Below are positions 25,612 to 34,240 of a stretch of 64,000 nucleotides of DNA, in pieces. The stretch is from the NCBI RefSeq assembly GCF_006538365.1, contig NZ_BJKN01000001.1, forward strand, positions 915,424-979,423. The letters run 5' to 3'. The DNA comes from Moorella sp. E308F. GTDB lineage: Bacteria > Bacillota > DSM-521 > Neomoorellales > Neomoorellaceae. The notes under the pieces were generated by a model that saw nothing but the letters and a program-made list of their open reading frames with translations, ran no database searches and had not been told where the DNA came from. Made by a program: the position numbers and the translations under genes. Numbering within the stretch: the first letter of the stretch is position 1; every line of letters starts with the position of its first letter.

Positions 25612-26763
25612 CTACAAAGCCCACAGTTCCGTTACACATTCCTTTATAGCTTCGACAGCAGGGGTTACTTCATCAGGAGTATTTAGGGCCCCCAGGCTGA
25701 TGCGGATGGCCCCTTCCAGGCGCCAGCGTTCCAGGTGCAGGGCTTTGAGGACGTGGCTGGCCTCCTGCTTGCGGGAGTGGCAGGCCGAACCGGTGGAGAC
25801 GTAGATGCCCCTTTGCTCCAGCATGTGGACCAGGACTTCCGCCCGGACGCCGGGGAAGGAGACATTCAAAATATGGGGGGCGCCTTCCTCCGGAGGGGGC
25901 CCGTTAATTCGCGCGCCGGGGATGGATTCCAAGAGCCTCGTAGCCAGCTCGATTTTTATTTCCCGCATTCTGGCCACCCGTTCCTCCATGTGAGCGGCAG
26001 CAAGCTCGGCTGCCAGGCCAAAGGCGGCAATACCCGCCGTATTTTCTGTTCCCGCCCGCCGGCCGGCTTCCTGGTCACCGCCAACGAGTAAAGGCTCCAG
26101 GCGCAGTCCTTCCTTTATATACAAGGCACCGGTACCTTTGGGCCCGTGGATTTTATGGGCGCTGAGGGATATAAGATCAATACCTGGCTGCTGACAGTTC
26201 AAGGGAATTTTGCCGTACCCCTGGATGTGGTCGACATGCAGGACGGCCCGGCTTTTGCTGCGGACCAGGCGGGCAACCTCCTCGACAGGCTGCAGCGCTC
26301 CCGTCTCATTGTTAACGCTCATAACGCTTACCAGGATAGTATCTTTCCTTAAGGCGGCTTCCAGATCGGCCGCACTGATGACGCCCCGGGAGTCTACCGG
26401 GAGATAGGTAACCTCGAAACCTTCGGTCTCCAGCCGCCGGCAGGCGGCCAGCAAGGAGGGGTGCTCGACGGCCGTGGTGATAATGTGGTTACCCTGGCGC
26501 CGGCGGGCGCGACTGATACCCCATACGGCCCAGTTATTGGCTTCGGTGCCGCCGGAGGTAAAGTAGACTTCCGAGGGCCGGGCGCCTATCAGGCCGGCTA
26601 CCTGGCGGCGGGCGTGAGCCAGGGCCTTTTCAGCGGCAATACCCAGGCCGTGGAGGGAAGAGGGGTTACCGTAATTTTCCACCAGCATTTTATGCATTAC
26701 AGCCGCGATGGCGGGCAGAACGGGTGTGGTAGCACTGTTATCCAGGTAGATGGCTGGCTGCAA
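25612..26763 (-). CDS. Cysteine desulfurase (NifS/IscS-like)
   Basis: A PLP enzyme that takes sulfur from cysteine and transfers it as a persulfide. The 383 residues show the NifS start Y-L-D-N-S-A-T-T, PLP-binding His101 and Lys204 (S-A-H-K-I-H-G-P-K-G) and the active-site Cys328 (G-S-A-C-H-S-R-K). It lies 52 nt upstream of thiI in the same direction, like the NifZ-ThiI pairs of other Firmicutes, so its main client is probably ThiI. TTG 26763 has GGGAGG 10 nt before it. A divergent TATAAT at 26805-26810 may serve it. Confidence 0.9.
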   Translation of the reverse strand: MQPAIYLDNSATTPVLPAIAAVMHKMLVENYGNPSSLHGLGIAAEKALAHARRQVAGLIGARPSEVYFTSGGTEANNWAVWGISRARRRQGNHIITTAVEHPSLLAACRRLETEGFEVTYLPVDSRGVISAADLEAALRKDTILVSVMSVNNETGALQPVEEVARLVRSKSRAVLHVDHIQGYGKIPLNCQQPGIDLISLSAHKIHGPKGTGALYIKEGLRLEPLLVGGDQEAGRRAGTENTAGIAAFGLAAELAAAHMEERVARMREIKIELATRLLESIPGARINGPPPEEGAPHILNVSFPGVRAEVLVHMLEQRGIYVSTGSACHSRKQEASHVLKALHLERWRLEGAIRISLGALNTPDEVTPAVEAIKECVTELWAL

Positions 26764-26903
26764 GGTTGCAAATCCTCCCTTGGCAATGGCTGTTTCTCAC
26801 TAGTATTATACAACAAATGGTCGCGACTTAAAGGCCCGTGGCACCACTCCTGGGGTGCAAGCATATTGTAAATTAAAATTGTCACCTTTGAGGAGTGGCG
26901 CCC

Positions 26904-27905
26904 ATGCAAAGGGTAGATAGAGCCCTATCGAGGTACCGGGAGGATCTTTTGAGTTTGCCTAACGTGGTGGGTGTAGGGAAGGGATTTAAGAGCGTCCGGG
27001 GCGAGATAACCAAGAAGCCGGCAGTTGTAGTCTTGGTCAAGGAGAAATTACCGGTTGCTAGATTACAGCGGGGGTCCAGGATACCCCGGGTACTGGATGA
27101 AGCGGACACCGATGTCCTGGAGGTAGGGGAACTGCGGCTCCTGGGCCGTACCGATTACCAGCGGCCGGCCCGGCCGGGGATGAGTATCGGCCATTATAAA
27201 ATTACCGCCGGTACCTTCGGGGCGGTGGTGAAAGACCGGCAGACGGGGGAACCCCTCATCCTTTCCAATAACCACATCCTGGCCAACATTACAAGCGGCC
27301 GCGACGGCCGGGCCAGCATCGGCGATCCCATCCTCCAGCCCGGTCCCTATGACGGCGGCACCAGGGATCAGGTAATCGGCTACCTGGAACGCTTTGTACC
27401 TATTCATCCTGTCGTTCAGGAGGTTACCTGCAGTCGAGCTTTGCGCTTCCAGGAAATCCTCAACCGCCTGGTGCACCTGGTACGGCCCAATTACCAGGTC
27501 AGGATGCAAAAAATGACGGCGGCCACCAATATTGTTGATTGCGCCGTGGCCCGGCCGGTCAGTAAAGATGTTATCCAAACGGAAATCCTGGATCTGGGGC
27601 CGGTGAAGGGTGTCCGGGAGCCCGAGCTGGGCATGGACGTAGTAAAGAGCGGGCGTTCCAGTGGCATCACCCGCTCCACCATTAAGGTTCTCCAGGCCAC
27701 CGTCAAGGTACTCCTGGAAGAAGGGTTAACCGGTATGTTCAGCGACCAGTTCGTTACCGGCCCTCTTGCCCAGCCGGGGGACAGCGGCTCTCTGATCCTG
27801 GACAAGGAAAATTACGCCGTCGGCCTCCTTTTTGCCGGTTCGGACCAGACTTCGGTCGGCAATCGCATTCAAAATGTCCTGGAGCAGCTGGATGTTGAAT
27901 TTTAG
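26904..27905 (+). CDS. Trypsin-fold serine protease, Nal1-like, cytoplasmic
   Basis: The 333-residue protein has the complete chymotrypsin-type triad in order: His124 (S-N-N-H-I-L-A), Asp212 (N-I-V-D-C-A-V-A) and Ser295 (Q-P-G-D-S-G-S-L). No signal peptide or membrane segment is present, so it should act in the cytoplasm or on a spore component. It resembles the plant Nal1 and bacterial Nal1-like group of S1 proteases. An N-terminal ~100-residue region (V-V-G-V-G-K-G-F..) may be a regulatory or substrate-binding part. ATG 26904 follows GAGGAG. It is transcribed divergently from the desulfurase gene. Confidence 0.8.
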   Translation: MQRVDRALSRYREDLLSLPNVVGVGKGFKSVRGEITKKPAVVVLVKEKLPVARLQRGSRIPRVLDEADTDVLEVGELRLLGRTDYQRPARPGMSIGHYKITAGTFGAVVKDRQTGEPLILSNNHILANITSGRDGRASIGDPILQPGPYDGGTRDQVIGYLERFVPIHPVVQEVTCSRALRFQEILNRLVHLVRPNYQVRMQKMTAATNIVDCAVARPVSKDVIQTEILDLGPVKGVREPELGMDVVKSGRSSGITRSTIKVLQATVKVLLEEGLTGMFSDQFVTGPLAQPGDSGSLILDKENYAVGLLFAGSDQTSVGNRIQNVLEQLDVEF

Positions 27906-27970
27906 CTCCGCGGTTCGCTGCTTTCCCCGGCTCAAGCCTCCATGGCTCCTGGGTCGGGGTTAAATTTATG

Positions 27971-29350
27971 CTACATAGTCAACTGGCCGCCAGGCACGTC
28001 AACTATTTGCAGCACCTTTTCTTCTTCACCTGTGATGGCGTTGATATATGAGAGGTAATAGGTATCATCGAGCTTGGTTTTAACTTCATAGGTGAGCTTT
28101 TCTATCCCCCCGGGCAGGGGTATCAGGGCCAGCCGGACGCCTTCAACCTTGAGGCCGGAGTTAATTTTGGCCCGGGCCTCGGCTGGGGTTAGCTTTGGTT
28201 TGGGCAGCTGGCGGTTGTGATGAGCCATATAGTAGGGTGTCGCGTCCCAGCCGGTAATTTCCCCGTTGTCCAGGGCTACCTTGACCTTTACCTGGTCGGG
28301 ATAAAGGAGGACATCGCCTTCTTTAGCGGCGAAGGTAATCACCTGGCTATTACCGGTGCGTACGGTATACGTGGGCTGCATATTGGCAAAGCCGTGGGCC
28401 TTTAAGAAAGCCGTGGCCCGCTCCAGGGCTTTGGCAGCGTCGAGGGTGGGAGCGCCAACCGGCCGGGTATTGAGGAGGGAAATGATCTCCCCGCCCTGTT
28501 TGCTGACATCAATGTGCACTATCACATTGGGACGCCGGTTGTCTATTAAGTTAAGGGCAAAGGTGGGCAGGAGGCCGTTGCTGGTTCGGGTGGCCTGGAC
28601 GCGGTAACTGCTGTTGCTGGCGTCGTTGGCAAAGGCAAGTGCTTTGCGTTCAGCCTCAGCCTGGGAGATCTCGCCGCCCTTAAGGCCCAGGGGGCGCGGC
28701 TTTTCCAGATGATCGGAAAAGGGACCGTCGTAGTTCAGGCTGGGCAGGGTTTGCAGGCGCCGGTCGGCGTTAACGAAGCCCTCCAGGGGCCCGGCCTGGG
28801 CCTGGACGGGAACGGCCAGCCTGGCAATGGTCCTTAAGGGCTGCGGCATCCGCGTGCTGTAGAAACTGCTCCAGCGCAAACCTTTACTGGCTACCTGGCT
28901 TTCCGTCTGGCGGAGATCCAGGGCTAGCCGCTTCATTTCATCGCGTAACCTGGCCAGCTGTTCCCTCTCCTGGGGGCTTATTTCCCCGCCTCGGGCTAGC
29001 TTTTGCGCCAGGTAGTTGCTGTAGTCGCTGGTCTGGGCCAGGAATTTGCTGGTATTGATGGGCTTTATGCCCGGGGTAGGCAGCTGGCTTAAGGACAGCT
29101 GGGCGGCAGCCGCCTGGTTCCAGGCTTCCGTCAGGTGGACGGCCTGCTGGCGGGGAGAACTGCTGGCCAGGGATTTACCTATACTGACTTGGGCCTGCTC
29201 TACGTAACTCAAGAGGTTATAGAAGTCGCGCTGGCCGCCGGCCTCTACGGCGTTGGCCAGGGTTAAACGGTTGGCCCTCTCCCACAGGCCCCAGCCGACG
29301 GCCATTAACAGGGCCAGGGTCAGGACAATGGTAGAAATCCTGCGTTTCAA
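27971..29350 (-). CDS. ypeB: Spore germination protein YpeB
   Basis: YpeB is required for SleB to be stored in the spore and activated at germination. The 459-residue protein has an N-terminal signal anchor (I-S-T-I-V-L-T-L-A-L-L), a long helical region and C-terminal PepSY-like repeats (E-A-E-R-K-A-L-A-F-A, E-A-R-A-K-I-N). It follows sleB by 24 nt. Its presence supports a spore-forming host. Confidence 0.93.
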   Translation of the reverse strand: MKRRISTIVLTLALLMAVGWGLWERANRLTLANAVEAGGQRDFYNLLSYVEQAQVSIGKSLASSSPRQQAVHLTEAWNQAAAAQLSLSQLPTPGIKPINTSKFLAQTSDYSNYLAQKLARGGEISPQEREQLARLRDEMKRLALDLRQTESQVASKGLRWSSFYSTRMPQPLRTIARLAVPVQAQAGPLEGFVNADRRLQTLPSLNYDGPFSDHLEKPRPLGLKGGEISQAEAERKALAFANDASNSSYRVQATRTSNGLLPTFALNLIDNRRPNVIVHIDVSKQGGEIISLLNTRPVGAPTLDAAKALERATAFLKAHGFANMQPTYTVRTGNSQVITFAAKEGDVLLYPDQVKVKVALDNGEITGWDATPYYMAHHNRQLPKPKLTPAEARAKINSGLKVEGVRLALIPLPGGIEKLTYEVKTKLDDTYYLSYINAITGEEEKVLQIVDVPGGQLTM

Positions 29351-29374
29351 GTTAAAGCACCATCCTTTCGGGGT

Positions 29375-29866
29375 TTAACGGGCAAAGACGTGGTTACCGA
29401 TCTGGGTAATAATGGTCCTGGTCCAAATCCAGGGGCTGACGGGCTTGGCCGGGTTCCAGAAGAAAAGGGCGCCGTAGGTGGGGTCCCACCCATTCAAGGC
29501 ATCGGCGGCAGCCGCGGTAGGTGAAGCCAGGTTGGTGACCTGCCAGATAAGGCCATTGTGGACGCTTTCAAAGGCCCAGGGTTCGTAAATCACGCCGCTG
29601 ATGCTGGTGGGGAAGAGGGGGCTGCGTACCCGGTTCAAGACGACGGCCCCTACGGCTACCTGGCCCTCATAAGGCTCGTTGCCGGCTTCGGCAGCAATTA
29701 ACCGTGCCAGGAGGTTAAGTTCATCCCCCACAGCAACCGGTACCCCGGCCTGGGTGGGGAGGGCTCGGGGGACATGCCCCTGGCGATAAAACTGCCACAG
29801 GGCGGCACTGATTAGGATGACAACCAGGAGAACCGGTATGATTAAGCGGCGGCGGGAAGGATACAT
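29375..29866 (-). CDS. sleB: Spore cortex-lytic enzyme SleB, catalytic domain only
   Basis: SleB is a lytic transglycosylase that degrades spore cortex during germination. The 163-residue protein has an N-terminal membrane anchor and the Hydrolase_2 domain (L-A-R-L-I-A-A-E-A-G-N-E-P-Y-E-G-Q-V-A-V-G-A-V, catalytic Glu in A-E-A). Compared with Bacillus SleB it lacks the N-terminal peptidoglycan-binding domain. Directly upstream of ypeB in the same direction, so both are one operon. Confidence 0.92.
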   Translation of the reverse strand: MYPSRRRLIIPVLLVVILISAALWQFYRQGHVPRALPTQAGVPVAVGDELNLLARLIAAEAGNEPYEGQVAVGAVVLNRVRSPLFPTSISGVIYEPWAFESVHNGLIWQVTNLASPTAAAADALNGWDPTYGALFFWNPAKPVSPWIWTRTIITQIGNHVFAR

Positions 29867-29955
29867 AGATTTTCCTCCTTGTTTCCTTATTCCGCCTTTA
29901 GTGTGGATGGGTAGCCAGGGCCTTATACGTAAAAAAGCGCTGGATAGCGCTCTTT

Positions 29956-30363
29956 TTAGTTACTGCGAAAGCGATTACTGCGGGTTTGCTGGGGCGGGGG
30001 ATTCTCCTGCTTAGGTACTGTTTCCTGGGCTTCTTTTTCTTTGGCGCCCCTACTTTCTTTGGCACTCATGAGCAGATTCATGAGGCTGGTGAGTAAGGCC
30101 GGGTTTTTGCCCAGCAGGCCGGCCAGGTCGGCTGGCGGTTTGACATTGCCGCCGCTTCCCTGGCCCAGGACGGCATTTAAGGCTTCCTGGATGACGTTGC
30201 TGCCCTCCGCCTTGGCCGGTATGGCGACATTACCGTGCAGGAGATTTAAGATACCCAGCAGATCGACCAGGCCTAACAGTCCGGCCAGCTCATTAAAGTT
30301 TAGGGCCTGCTGCTGGGGGCCCAGTAATTGGTGCAGGACTTCAAGCAGATTGGTCTTTTCCAC
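29956..30363 (-). CDS. Hypothetical Leu-rich protein
   Basis: This 135-residue protein is not recognised. Residues ~5-110 are Leu-rich amphipathic helices (L-L-E-V-L-H-Q-L-L, L-L-M-S-A-K); the C-terminus is a charged, Pro/Gln-rich tail. The GTG at 30363 lies 7 nt after GGAGGT; a longer frame from 30378 overlaps that site. It is divergently placed to the 73-residue gene at 30503. Confidence 0.6.
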   Translation of the reverse strand: MEKTNLLEVLHQLLGPQQQALNFNELAGLLGLVDLLGILNLLHGNVAIPAKAEGSNVIQEALNAVLGQGSGGNVKPPADLAGLLGKNPALLTSLMNLLMSAKESRGAKEKEAQETVPKQENPPPQQTRSNRFRSN

Positions 30364-30502
30364 TGCGGCCACCTCCACAAATCCTTCCCTTTAATATATG
30401 CGGGAGGTAATCAATCAAGCGCTGCACCAACATTGTTTTAGTTGCATATTTTTAACTATAGAGGATTGCTTTTCTCATTAAATTGAAACGGGAGGGAGCA
30501 AG

Positions 30503-30724
30503 ATGGCCGATTATATTGTCGATCCCAATCTCCTGGCCGTTATCCAGAGCCTGAAGCCCTATATGAACAGCCGGGCACTCCAGTGTACCGAAGTGGCCGA
30601 AACGCTGCTCGAGATCTTAGCCAGTGAACAGGCCCGGCGGGTCCAGGAAAAATTACAGAGTTTACGCCAGGAGTACAAAATGGCAGTGCAGGCGGCGAAG
30701 GCAAAAAAACCGGGTGATAAATGA
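30503..30724 (+). CDS. Small hypothetical protein, helical
   Basis: The 73-residue protein begins behind GGGAGG. A short D-Y-I-V-D-P-N start is followed by two amphipathic helices with T-E-V-A-E-T-L-L-E-I-L and a basic Lys-rich tail (A-K-A-K-K-P). A terminator follows at 30735, so it is its own unit, divergent from the Leu-rich gene. It is not assigned to a family. Confidence 0.62.
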   Translation: MADYIVDPNLLAVIQSLKPYMNSRALQCTEVAETLLEILASEQARRVQEKLQSLRQEYKMAVQAAKAKKPGDK

Positions 30725-30734
30725 GATGATAAAC

Positions 30735-30765
30735 AGAGAGGGCGGGACCCTTTCTCTCTTTTTTT
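30735..30765 (+). terminator. Rho-independent terminator
   Basis: AGAGAG (30735-30740) pairs with CTCTCT (30754-30759) around an inner GG/CC region, followed by seven T. It ends the small gene at 30503. Confidence 0.7.
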
Positions 30766-30833
30766 AATTCTAATTTTATTGCTACTGTCCACCGGCAGCT
30801 TTCCCGGGCCCGGCACCTCTCCAGGAAGCTCGG

Positions 30834-31169
30834 TTAAGTATAACTCAGGCGGACGCGGGCCGGTCCACCTTCCCGGGGATTTCCTGAAGAAGTGGCAGCA
30901 GGTGTCCCGGGGCTGGAACCGGCAGCCGGCGGCCTTTCGCCGGTGGGGGGGCGCAGGGGGGAGTGGACGACAGTCAGGCTGTTTAAGATTACCTCTTCTT
31001 CCCAGGCAAGATGGCCGTTTTCGTAGCGGCGGCGGCGGATTTCGGCTCTGGGGATAAAGGCGGAGACTTCATGGGGCAGGTCGTAAGTCAGGCGGCGGAT
31101 TATCCGGATGACGGCATTATCTACGTGGAGCTCAACTTCATCGGTATTCAGCGGGCATTCCGGCAGCAA
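30834..31169 (-). CDS. Hypothetical protein
   Basis: A 111-residue protein with a basic, structured N-terminal ~75 residues (E-L-H-V-D-N-A-V-I-R-I-I-R-R) and a Pro/Gly/Ser-rich tail. The TTG at 31169 lies 7 nt after AAAGGAGGT; a GTG at 31178 falls within that site. No family is recognised. Nothing suggests a function. Confidence 0.5.
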   Translation of the reverse strand: MLPECPLNTDEVELHVDNAVIRIIRRLTYDLPHEVSAFIPRAEIRRRRYENGHLAWEEEVILNSLTVVHSPLRPPTGERPPAAGSSPGTPAATSSGNPREGGPARVRLSYT

Positions 31170-31290
31170 GGGAGACACCTCCTTTGCTGCCAGTATATGT
31201 AATAGGGGAGGAAAAGGCGCGGGCTGAACAGGTCGCCGGGTATAACGCCAGTTTTAAGGGCCGGTCCCCGTCAGGGGGCCGGCCCCGGTC

Positions 31291-31524
31291 TTAGCTGGCC
31301 TTGCTTTCCGTCTTCGTTTCCTCTTTAGCCTTATCCTTATATTCCTGGCTGCGGTTTTCGGTGGTATAGAAACCGCCGGCCTTGTAGATGACGCTGATAT
31401 TATGCCCGATCAGCCGGTGTACAGGCCCGCCGCAGGTGGGGCATTTCTCCAGGGGAGGGGCGGTAATGCGCTGCTCCTGTTCAAATACCCCGCATTTGGC
31501 ACATTTGTATTCGTAGATAGGCAT
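31291..31524 (-). CDS. FmdB-type zinc ribbon protein
   Basis: The 77-residue protein begins M-P-I-Y-E-Y-K-C-A-K-C-G and has C-P-T-C-G-G, the paired CxxC of the FmdB regulatory-protein zinc ribbon family. A charged Lys/Glu tail follows. ATG 31524 lies behind GGAGGTGG. FmdB proteins are putative regulators; the target here is unknown. Confidence 0.82.
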   Translation of the reverse strand: MPIYEYKCAKCGVFEQEQRITAPPLEKCPTCGGPVHRLIGHNISVIYKAGGFYTTENRSQEYKDKAKEETKTESKAS

Positions 31525-31797
31525 TGTTACCACCTCCGCTTGTCTGTATATAGGTCTAGCTTTGGTTATACGCCAGGAATTCAGATTTGTCAAGATAGCT
31601 CTTGGCCTGTCACGGCGGCCCGGTCATACCCGGGGTAAAGGAGCACCCTTTCTTTTACCCTGCCTGGTGCAAAATAGAGCCATTTTACCGCTTTTTTACT
31701 CCTGGAACCGCCTTTTGTTTATGTTATCATTATAATTGCTGGCCGGACTCTGCAGCTTATTTATATCTGTTCCCGGAGGAATATGGAGTGAAGCTTT

Positions 31798-33462
31798 ATG
31801 GGCATAACCGTCAGAGAGGCTTTAAAGTTGGGGGGCCTGCAGAGGGCCACCCTGCTGGCTGGCGAAGCAGGACTAGATAATGTTATAAAATTTGTAGATA
31901 TCCTGGAGATACCTGATCCCCGCGGGTGGCTCAGGCCCAATGAATTTATTATTACAACAGGATATGCGGTAAAGAACGACCTGGAAGCGCAGTTGAATCT
32001 TTTACGGGAGCTGGCAGGGGCGGGCGGAGCCGGCCTGGCCATAAAGTTCGGGCGGTTTATCGGCGCTGTTCCGGAGGAAATGTGCCGCCTGGCCGGCGAG
32101 TTAAAGCTGCCCCTCTTGAGTGTGCCTGATGACGTCCCGTATGTGGAGATCACCAATCCACTGATGGCGGCCATTGTCAATGAACAGGCAAGGCAGCTTG
32201 AGTATTCGGAGAAAGTCCACCGTAAGCTTACCCAGGTGGCCCTGGAGGCCAGCAATCTCCAGGCCGTTGCCACAGCTCTGGCCGCCCTGGTGGAGCGGGA
32301 AGTAGTTATTTGCAATGAGGAATTCAAGCCCCTGGCAGAGGCGGGTAAGGGCCCATCTTCGGAAACCTTTCAGCTGCCGCCTGAAGAAGCCAAAAGGCTC
32401 AATTTGACGCAGAAAGCGGTAGAAGTAGCCCTCTGGTACAAAGGGACACGGCGGCGGTATTTTGCCTCTCCTGTTGACGTCAGGGGCCGGCGCTATGGCT
32501 ACGTAATGGTAGAAGGGCAAACGCCCTTGAGCGAATTAAACCATATCGCCCTGGAGCATGCCGTGACGGTAACTGCCCTGCAAATGGTCAAGGAAGAAGC
32601 TGTGGCCGAAGTCCAGCGGAGCCTGCAGCGGGATCTGCTGGAGGACCTGATAGCCGGGGCCTTTCGCCATCGCGAACTGGCCGTCAGCCGGGCTGAAGCC
32701 CTGGGTATTTTTCTAGAGGAACCCAAGGTGATCATGGCCATCGACATAGATGATTTTAGCGGTTATCTCTTGCACCGGCCCGAAGTCTATGAAACAAACA
32801 CTGAAAAGCTAAAACGCAATTTTCACCGGTCAGTAAATTCCTGCCTTGCAGCCTTAGAACGGCGGGTTTTAACGGTCCAGCGCAGCGACAGCGTTGTAGC
32901 CATCTTACCGGCGTCAGCGGAGGAAGGGCAAGCCAGAGTGGGCTGGAGCAACTTAAGAATTAAGCTCCAGGAACTCGCTGTGGAAATTCAACAGCAAATT
33001 GCCAGGGAGTTGAACGGCGTAACTGTATCCGTGGGTATAAGCTCTGTAGCCCAGGACCCTATGGATATCAGCAAGCGCTACCAGGAGGCTAGAAACGCCA
33101 TAAGGACGGCCAGGCTTATCAAAGGAAGAGGCGCCGTAGCGTTCTGGGAGGATGTAGAATTATACCATGTTTTGGGGCAATCGGGCCGGGCCCTGGCCAG
33201 GTTTTACCACTCGATTCTGGGATCGCTGGATCGTCCGGAAGTCAAAAACCGTGAGGTCCTGCTGGAAACTTTACGCGTTTATCTCGAGTCTGAGGGAAAC
33301 GTAATGGCTGCAGCCGAAAAGCTGTACGTGCACCGTAATACCCTGCGTTACCGGCTGCAGCGAATTGAAGAACTTCTCGGGCGCGATCTGGATTCGCCTG
33401 ACGAAAGACTAGCCATCTGGCTGGCCCTGAAGGCCCGGGCACTCCTCAAATCTGATAAATAA
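31798..33462 (+). CDS. PucR-family transcriptional regulator
   Basis: PucR regulators control purine, amino-acid and related catabolic operons. The 554-residue protein has a PucR N-terminal ligand domain (~1-130), a GGDEF-like middle region (~280-430, V-S-V-G-I-S-S) and a C-terminal PucR helix-turn-helix (A-A-E-K-L-Y-V-H-R-N-T-L-R-Y-R-L). A GGAGTGAAGC precedes ATG 31798. A terminator follows, but the genes from 33587 run in the same direction, so it probably regulates that operon in response to its substrate. Confidence 0.9.
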   Translation: MGITVREALKLGGLQRATLLAGEAGLDNVIKFVDILEIPDPRGWLRPNEFIITTGYAVKNDLEAQLNLLRELAGAGGAGLAIKFGRFIGAVPEEMCRLAGELKLPLLSVPDDVPYVEITNPLMAAIVNEQARQLEYSEKVHRKLTQVALEASNLQAVATALAALVEREVVICNEEFKPLAEAGKGPSSETFQLPPEEAKRLNLTQKAVEVALWYKGTRRRYFASPVDVRGRRYGYVMVEGQTPLSELNHIALEHAVTVTALQMVKEEAVAEVQRSLQRDLLEDLIAGAFRHRELAVSRAEALGIFLEEPKVIMAIDIDDFSGYLLHRPEVYETNTEKLKRNFHRSVNSCLAALERRVLTVQRSDSVVAILPASAEEGQARVGWSNLRIKLQELAVEIQQQIARELNGVTVSVGISSVAQDPMDISKRYQEARNAIRTARLIKGRGAVAFWEDVELYHVLGQSGRALARFYHSILGSLDRPEVKNREVLLETLRVYLESEGNVMAAAEKLYVHRNTLRYRLQRIEELLGRDLDSPDERLAIWLALKARALLKSDK

Positions 33463-33501
33463 ATTGTGCTGGTTGCATAAAAATGAACCCGATATATTCA
33501 T

Positions 33502-33535
33502 ACCGCTTGGCCATAGATACCAGGCGGTTATTTTT
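33502..33535 (+). terminator. Rho-independent terminator after the PucR gene
   Basis: ACCGCTTGG (33502-33510) pairs with CCAGGCGGT (33520-33528) with one G-T pair, followed by a T-rich tail. A TATAAT at 33537-33542, directly after it and without a clear -35, may be the activator-dependent promoter of the operon that follows. Confidence 0.75.
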
Positions 33536-33586
33536 ATATAATCTCATCTCAGGTATTATGTTGAGCATTATCAAGGAGGCTTTAAC

Positions 33587-34222
33587 GTGCTGGCAGTTAT
33601 TCGTGTCCTCACTACCCAGGACGAAAATTTACTTAATGCCCATGGGCGCATAATCACTGCAAAATATGGGCTGCCGACCCGGAGCTACTGTATACCTGAC
33701 CAGCCGGAGGGCATATATAATGAAGAAACTGAAAGAATTGCCGTTCCCAAAATAGTGCGCCTGGCTCGCCAGGCGGAGGAAGAAGGGGCTAAGGCGATTT
33801 TTATTAGCTGTGCGGCCGACCCGGCCCTGCAAGAGGTGCGGGCGGAATGCAAAGTACCTGTCATTGGTGCCGGTTCAGCGGCCGCCGCCGTAGCACTGGC
33901 CCTTGGCAGGAGGATTGGCGTCTTAAACCTGACTGAGGCTACTCCGGCGGCGGTAGCTACCGTCCTCGGCTCCCACATGGTTGCCGAAACCAGGCCGGAG
34001 GGGGTGAAAAATACCAGGGATCTGCTGACCCCGGCGGGTAAAGAAAAAGCCGTTAAGGCTGCCGGCGAACTGGTTAGTAAAGGGGCCGACGTCATTGTTT
34101 TCGCCTGCACGGGTTACTCTACCATCGGCCTGGCCGGAGAAATCAGAGAACGCCTGAGGGTAAGGATTGTGGATGCAGTAGAAGCCGGCGGAGTGGTTGC
34201 CAGGTATACTTTACAAAATTAG
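33587..34222 (+). CDS. Asp/Glu/hydantoin racemase family protein
   Basis: The 211-residue protein has the two-Cys layout of the racemase superfamily: an I-S-C-A-A-D motif near residue 76 and F-A-C-T-G-Y near residue 170, where cofactor-free racemases place their two catalytic cysteines. Family members racemise Asp, Glu, hydantoins or allantoin. GTG 33587 follows GGAGG by 8 nt. As the first enzyme gene of the operon it may invert a D- or L-amino-acid derivative, which is an inference. Confidence 0.82.
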   Translation: MLAVIRVLTTQDENLLNAHGRIITAKYGLPTRSYCIPDQPEGIYNEETERIAVPKIVRLARQAEEEGAKAIFISCAADPALQEVRAECKVPVIGAGSAAAAVALALGRRIGVLNLTEATPAAVATVLGSHMVAETRPEGVKNTRDLLTPAGKEKAVKAAGELVSKGADVIVFACTGYSTIGLAGEIRERLRVRIVDAVEAGGVVARYTLQN

Positions 34223-34240
34223 CAAGGGAGAAGGGAAATT

